From: Rhyacophila brunnea
Taxonomy: Eukaryota; Arthropoda; Insecta; Trichoptera; Rhyacophilidae
DNA: 64,000 nt
Assembly: GCA_022495005.1 (NCBI GenBank)
Contig: JAGYXB010002044.1
Location: 558,001 to 622,000 of the forward strand
Direction: 5' to 3'
In this document: positions 59,301 to 64,000 of the stretch, one piece after another
How the letters are laid out: each line of letters begins with the position of its first letter
How positions within the stretch are numbered: the stretch's first letter is position 1
The notes under the pieces: generated by a model
The model's database searches: none
The model's input: the letters and a program-made list of their open reading frames with translations, nothing else
What the model was told of the DNA's origin: nothing
Program-made: the position numbers and the translations under genes

Positions 59301-60209
59301 TTAAAGACCAGATGAAATCTTCAGAACTCGTATTTTATTGTTATTAGAATATGTTTGGCCTTATGGCATTCCTTCATCAAGGATTATAGTCCAAAAGTAT
59401 CATTCACATTGGTATCGAAAGTCCCAAAGTTTATAATAATTAAAAGAAACTCGATTTATTGTTATTATCCATACACCACAATTAGTAAGAAAAAGAAAAG
59501 TCAAATCAATTAATATTCGAAGTTCACAGTTCGAAGTCTCAATAAACAAGAGTCAACTAATATCCGAAGTCACAAAAATAACCACATTTATTACTGATTA
59601 ATTAAAAATTAATTCGAATATTATTATTTAATTATTTTAAAATTAACTTGATTATTATTAACTAATTATTTAACATTAACTTAATTATTTCTAATTAGTT
59701 ATGCAGACGAGATCGTGAGGGTCCCGGGGATACAAGCCGTCGCAGAAGCGACTCCCGGAACCCACAAGTGACAAAACAGACTGACTTTGGATTTAATAAT
59801 CTTGCCTTTTTATCCGTTAGGGGTGGTTGTATTTCTTACAAATCCACACTGATCACCGATACCGCCATATGCTACACATTTATATAAGGTTGACGGATGT
59901 CAGACTATCAACCAAACATATAGCGATATCGATGTACATAATATGATTAATATTAATATTACTTAAATTACATTAATTCCTTAATTATCTTAATTATTTT
60001 AACTACTATAAACTACTAACGCCCATCCATAAGTCCCCCTTTATTACCTCGTTAACCCTTGCATTACATATTAATTTACAATTTACAATATATATTATAA
60101 TTACAAATGAAATTTTATATTACATCTAATCTAACTTAATTAACCCCTTTATCCAATATATATTTAATTCAAATTTTAACCCTATACCTTATTACCTATT
60201 ACCTATATT
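59301..60209. other. Non-coding stretch
   Basis: AT-rich except for a GC-richer patch at 59700-59770 (GTCCCGGGGATACAAGCCGT and neighbours). I see no gene; TTAATTATT-type words dominate 59580-59700 and 59940-60190. Confidence 0.4.
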
Positions 60210-60419
60210 TACATGGTCTGCGACCGACTTATACATCCACAGTTCACCCTGAGAAGTCGTGGGACCTGCCAGAGCAAACTGCGGGACTTATACCTATGTA
60301 ATATTTCGTATGTTTTTGTTCGGCCTTGTCGAGGGTCATCATCATTCCACCGGTGGCACATTGACTACCAGGGTCAGACCGAGCGGCTGGGGAGCACTAC
60401 TCCTTATGGGAGCGCCCCC

Positions 60420-60656
60420 CACAGGGGCGAAAAATCAGTGTGTGACACTTGCCTGTTCTTCAAGCCGACCGGATTCCGGCGTCCTGGAAGGCCGCTAAAT
60501 ACTATCTACAGAGTGTATACGGTGGAGCTACGGGATGCTGGTTTGACCTGGAACGAAGCAAGAAGACTGGCGAGCGACAGGGATTCTTGGAGGCGTCGCG
60601 TGGTGTCCATATTCCCCAATTAAGGGGCGGATATGGCCAAAGAAGAAGAAGAATAG
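60420..60656 (+). pseudogene. Non-LTR retrotransposon C-terminus with AAG-type tail
   Basis: The frame 60213-60623 ends with RRPGRPLNTIYRVYTVELRD, AGLTWNEARRLASDRDSWRR and RVVSIFPN, then a stop and a run of AAGAAGAAGAAG. GRPxxTW, LxWxEAxxLAxDRxxWRRRV is the standard C-terminal pattern of a common arthropod non-LTR group. The upstream part of the frame (60213-60420) is not recognisably related and may be another fragment. 5'-truncated. Confidence 0.7.
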
Positions 60657-61563
60657 TCGACAATTTAACGAGAAGAATGAAACTGTTTTACATTTACCAA
60701 CATTTTTTTTAATTTCTGGTGAATTTTGTAGTTGAGATTTTATAAATGATCATCGGTGTTACTTGATCGTGAAGAGTTTTTATTGATATTCATAATTATT
60801 GAAAAATTTTGTTCACATAATATGTGGGTTGGCCCAAAAATAGGTAACTAATTTTTCGAGCAGAATCTTAAGAATTAAGAATAATGTAAAATTTGCAGAT
60901 TTCTTGTCAACGGTGAAATTCATGTAGGTACTTACTTATATTAAATTTTATTTTTAATAAGTTTTAAAATGTAGAAAAAGTGAACTTTTTCAGAAATATA
61001 ATATATATAAAGTTATACTTAAGTACCTACCACAATGTGAACAGTATTCCAATTTTACATGTTGTCATTCATCGATGTATAGCTATACAAAGTATTACAT
61101 TTTTATAGTGTTATTATTAATTTATGTTATAATAATAATAATTATAACAATATTATGGATTATTTTTAAAAGCACTGTAAAAGGTTGTGGAAGCGATGCG
61201 AACGGGCGGAAATTTACGGGCGGCTTCAGAATAATTATTTTGCGAAAATAATATCGCCATATAAAATATACGTTATTATTATTTGCGAGAAGTCTCAAAA
61301 GTTTCTCGATGCAAAAGGCAACAATCGCCCCCAGTCTCCCCCCTTTTTTCGAAACACAATGGCCATAATATTTATATTAAGTTATGACGATATGTTCCAA
61401 AATTTAAATTTAAAAACTTGCATTTAACGGCTCCCATGAGGCTTGACCTATGACCTATTATTCGTTTTTGTTAATAATAATAACACAATAATAATATTAT
61501 GTACCTGTCCTGCCAATATGATATTGTAGTGTTCTGGAACATTTAGAACAGGATTGTTGGTAT
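60657..61563. other. AT-rich non-coding stretch
   Basis: No gene seen. The 80-codon plus frame at 61185-61427 has no motif. Confidence 0.4.
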
Positions 61564-61581
61564 AATTAGAAGACTCCATAC

Positions 61582-62220
61582 CATAGACTATAGATACATC
61601 TAGACGCCACCCGTTGCATTGCTAAATGAAGCTGCGTGCCATGCGTTTGGTTTGTGAGCGAGCGAACGCATTCGTCTACAAATGTTCGAGACCATAGACC
61701 ATTTCGGTAGTGCTCGCACTAGACGCTCAGAATTAAAATATAATTTTCTATTTTTTTACGTTTTATAGTATTTTTAAGCGGTCAAAATGCAACCATTAGG
61801 TAAAGATATCCATAATTTAAGTTATTTTAAAGAAACACTAGGTCACTGATATTAAAATATATAATAATATACAAATAAATTATCACGAACATGTATCAAC
61901 TTACCTATGAAACGTAATACCATCTTCTTGCTTATCAGTACGGCTACCATATTTTAATACAACACACAGAACCATCTTTCCTACTTAATTAACTAAGAAT
62001 ATTTACCACTGACTTTATGTTTAACACAAAAAGTAGCAATTTAGCAACACGAGCTACGACGCTACGTGAAGCGATTCACCGCGATTTGTCAGCGATACTT
62101 TTGGAAACTAACTAAAACATATGTAGACCTTTTATCTTACTCTAGCGCGTGTCGCAGAGATTATAAGGGTGCCGAATACTTTCTCAATCGCACTCATGCA
62201 TCGTTTTTGTTCAGGCCTTG
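61582..62220 (-). mobile_element. THAP-exon repeat, copy 3
   Basis: Inverted relative to copies 1 and 2, it runs on the minus strand from CAAGGCCTGAACAAAAACG (62220) to CTATAGTCTATG (61582), the same ends as copy 2. It lacks copy 2's internal duplication. The outer 8-mers CTCCATAC and ATAAATAC agree at 5 positions only. The DNA on both sides resembles one end of the 43604 hAT MITE (GAAGACTCCATAC on the left; TTTAAAGCC on the right), so this copy seems to sit inside such an element. Confidence 0.6.
61905..61975 (-). pseudogene. THAP first exon, copy 3 (second Cys lost)
   Basis: From ATG at 61975 the minus strand reads MVLCVVLKYGSRTDKQEDGI then TFHR, with a good AG|GTAAGT donor at 61905/61904. 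The second zinc ligand is Tyr, as in copy 2. Confidence 0.6.
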
Positions 62221-62234
62221 ATAAATACATCCTC

Positions 62235-62345
62235 TATACCATACCAGGCTATATTTTAAAGCCAACCTTAAGAAAATTAATTTTTAATCCCTTAACGTAT
62301 TTAAATACATAATAACTTAATTATTTTATATTCTACAACGAAATT
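62235..62345 (+). mobile_element. Fragment of the 43604-type hAT MITE
   Basis: CAGGCTATATTTTAAAGCCAACCTT, in pieces, and ATAACTTAATTATTTTATA parallel 43620-43720. It continues the element interrupted by THAP copy 3. Confidence 0.45.
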
Positions 62346-62607
62346 TGTCTGTACTCTGTAGGTATGTATTATAAATTGATTTTCCGATTGCCTAACACTA
62401 AACGACTAAACCATCAAAAAGACTACAGGTAATTTCGAACATTTCACGCATACAACACATACATATGATTACGCACGTATTGTAAAACGCACACAGTGTC
62501 ATACTATCACGTGATCTGAGGATGTAAGTATTTCAGCCTATCGTGGTTACAGTGATGAAATTTTTGTAAGTGTATATACATTGATTAAGCTCGCTCATTA
62601 ATTAAGA

Positions 62608-62700
62608 TTCGATGCCAGATGGCCTTGTGGTGAAAACACTAAAATATTATCATGACAGTAGATTTTTTTAACCCGAGTTCGTATCGCGGTTGGGCATTCA
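62608..62700 (+). repeat. Degenerate tRNA-like sequence (SINE-head type)
   Basis: TGGCCTTGTGGTGAAAACAC (box A-like) and GAGTTCGTATCGC (damaged box B) are spaced as in a tRNA, and the ends GATGCC/GGGCATT can pair. The upstream TTAATTAAGAT recalls the flanks of the other tRNA-like repeats. Probably an old SINE head. Confidence 0.4.
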
Positions 62701-62792
62701 TTTTTTTCAAATATATATTTTAATGCCTGTTGTCGCAATCGTTACATAGGGAAATTATTGATACGTATTTCAGAACACACACAGTACTTAGT

Positions 62793-63145
62793 CAGTGTTG
62801 TCAACTGTCAACATTGACAAAAACATGCCAGACGGGGTACGAAATCAAGTTATTTGGCAGGAAAAAACGTTAGATTTTGTTAAAATAAAATTGCAAGTAA
62901 ATTTACTTATTCTACTACGCACGAAGTCAATACTTTTGCTTTATTGTATCGAAAAAATGTATAGACGTGTAAAAACCACACATTTTAATAGAAATATATT
63001 TCAAAATTGACAATAAATGCCTATATTATGTCAACGGCTAAAAATGCTAGTAAAAACGCCTTAAGCCAGATGCATTTTTTTGCAAGCTTGATGTCTATCG
63101 AAAAATGCTAGATCTGACAATAAAAACGCTAAATTAGCAACGCTG
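62793..63145. mobile_element. Possible hAT-like element, CAGTGTTG-type ends
   Basis: Ends are CAGTGTTGTCAAC and, inverted, CAGCGTTGCTAA. The flanks TACTTAGT and TACCTGCT agree at 5 of 8. The right part (AAAAATGCTAGATCTGACAA) matches the 11141-11539 element. The 71-codon frame at 62795-63010 lies inside but has no known motif. Confidence 0.45.
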
Positions 63146-64000
63146 TACCTGCTTAGTAAGTCATTAAAGCAAAAAATCCCTATTCTGGTTTTCTTGTAAA
63201 TATTTTAAATTGGAAAATCTCAAAGAAAAAAATATGTCATAGAAAACGCGAATTATTTTGCCCACTTTCATTAAACGGACTTTAATTAATTAGGTAAGTA
63301 TGCTAAAAATTCTGGGTACTAACTATTGGTACATCACCCGCATGTCAGTAGGTATGAGGTGGGAAATGGGCAATGGGCAATGACTTAATATTACATTATC
63401 AATATTAATAAAATATGCAATATAGTTATCAAATATACCTACGGGCATATTTTAAGAAAGATATAAATAGTTGTGGATACGTGAAAAAAATATAAGTAGG
63501 TCTGTACACATTTGAAAATAATAATAATCCGTCCGGTTGAATTAAAAATATTTCAATTATGCTAAAAACCTGTTTTTTTTTTGTACAAAACCTGTTCTCT
63601 GAAGGTAATTGACCACTTCCGAATGTAATAAACCAACAAAAAACGAGTTTTCGGAATAATATCAATCAATATACAAATTAAATGGCTATTATTTTTTTTG
63701 TGAGTCGGAAGGCACACGAAATTAGTTAATTTCTGACAAGGCATTTGCATATTATTATTTTTGTGTTTAATATTATTTTGCACATCCCAAATGGCTTTCA
63801 ATGAAAATACAGACGGTTATTTATGTAGATTTTATGGCCTCTCATGTATGGTAAAGGTAGATTCTTATGAATAAGACTAATTAACATAATATAATATGTT
63901 AGTATTAATAATAGAATAGGCAACCAAAACGAGAGGAGTTGTTCGGCTAATTCCACGTATTATGTGTTATAAAACCCGTGTATTACTATCATAAAGATGT
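63146..64000. other. AT-rich non-coding stretch to the window end
   Basis: No gene or element recognised. The overlapping minus frames at 63429-63801 are unsupported. Confidence 0.45.

Overview
The window looks like nuclear DNA from an insect. It is strongly AT-rich, full of TAGGTACCTA-type words and packed with decayed transposable elements, and one repeat core resembles the insect telomere motif. I favour a hemipteran such as an aphid, but this rests on general composition; no diagnostic host gene is present. There are no operons, ribosome binding sites or CRISPR arrays, and most of the short open frames are chance or transposon debris.

Layout. 1-2.6 kb: a GC-richer segment ending in the only convincing host gene, a 181-codon uninterrupted reading frame (1940-2485, +) with a good start context and nearby poly(A) signals. 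2.6-18.8 kb: AT-rich non-coding DNA with few recognisable elements (non-LTR retrotransposon scraps at 4.1-5.0 kb, an inverted-repeat pair at 5.3/6.2 kb, two tRNA-like repeats near 8.0 and 17.6 kb, a diverged duplication at 9.1-9.5 kb and a foldback at 12.0 kb). 18.8-63 kb: a dense, nested graveyard of transposons.

Main groups. (1) At least seven hAT-like non-autonomous families. Eight insertions have exact 8-bp target duplications (20873, 27804, 32013, 35558, 38438, 48660, 52537, 54690) and three have near-matches (24486, 33863, 43604). (2) Three copies of a repeat carrying the first exon of a THAP zinc-finger protein followed by a splice donor, suggesting a P-element-type transposon; one copy has an exact 8-bp flanking duplication. 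(3) A 2.04-kb DNA transposon at 50432-52471 with 30-bp perfect terminal inverted repeats, a 4-bp TTAT duplication, repeated subterminal ACACATAG motifs and a broken transposase-like gene (best guess: Sola-like). (4) A Tc1/mariner-like transposase pseudogene at 39.5-40.8 kb. (5) Several 5'-truncated non-LTR retrotransposon ends, one split by a hAT insertion. (6) tRNA-derived SINEs, one with 14-bp duplications. (7) Many foldback elements, including one with a telomere-like centre and a near-perfect hairpin at 35.3 kb.

Nothing here forms a working pathway. The interest lies in the mobile elements, their nesting order and the small families that may be undescribed. Element ends and target duplications were read by eye; family names for decayed proteins come from remembered motif patterns and have not been searched.
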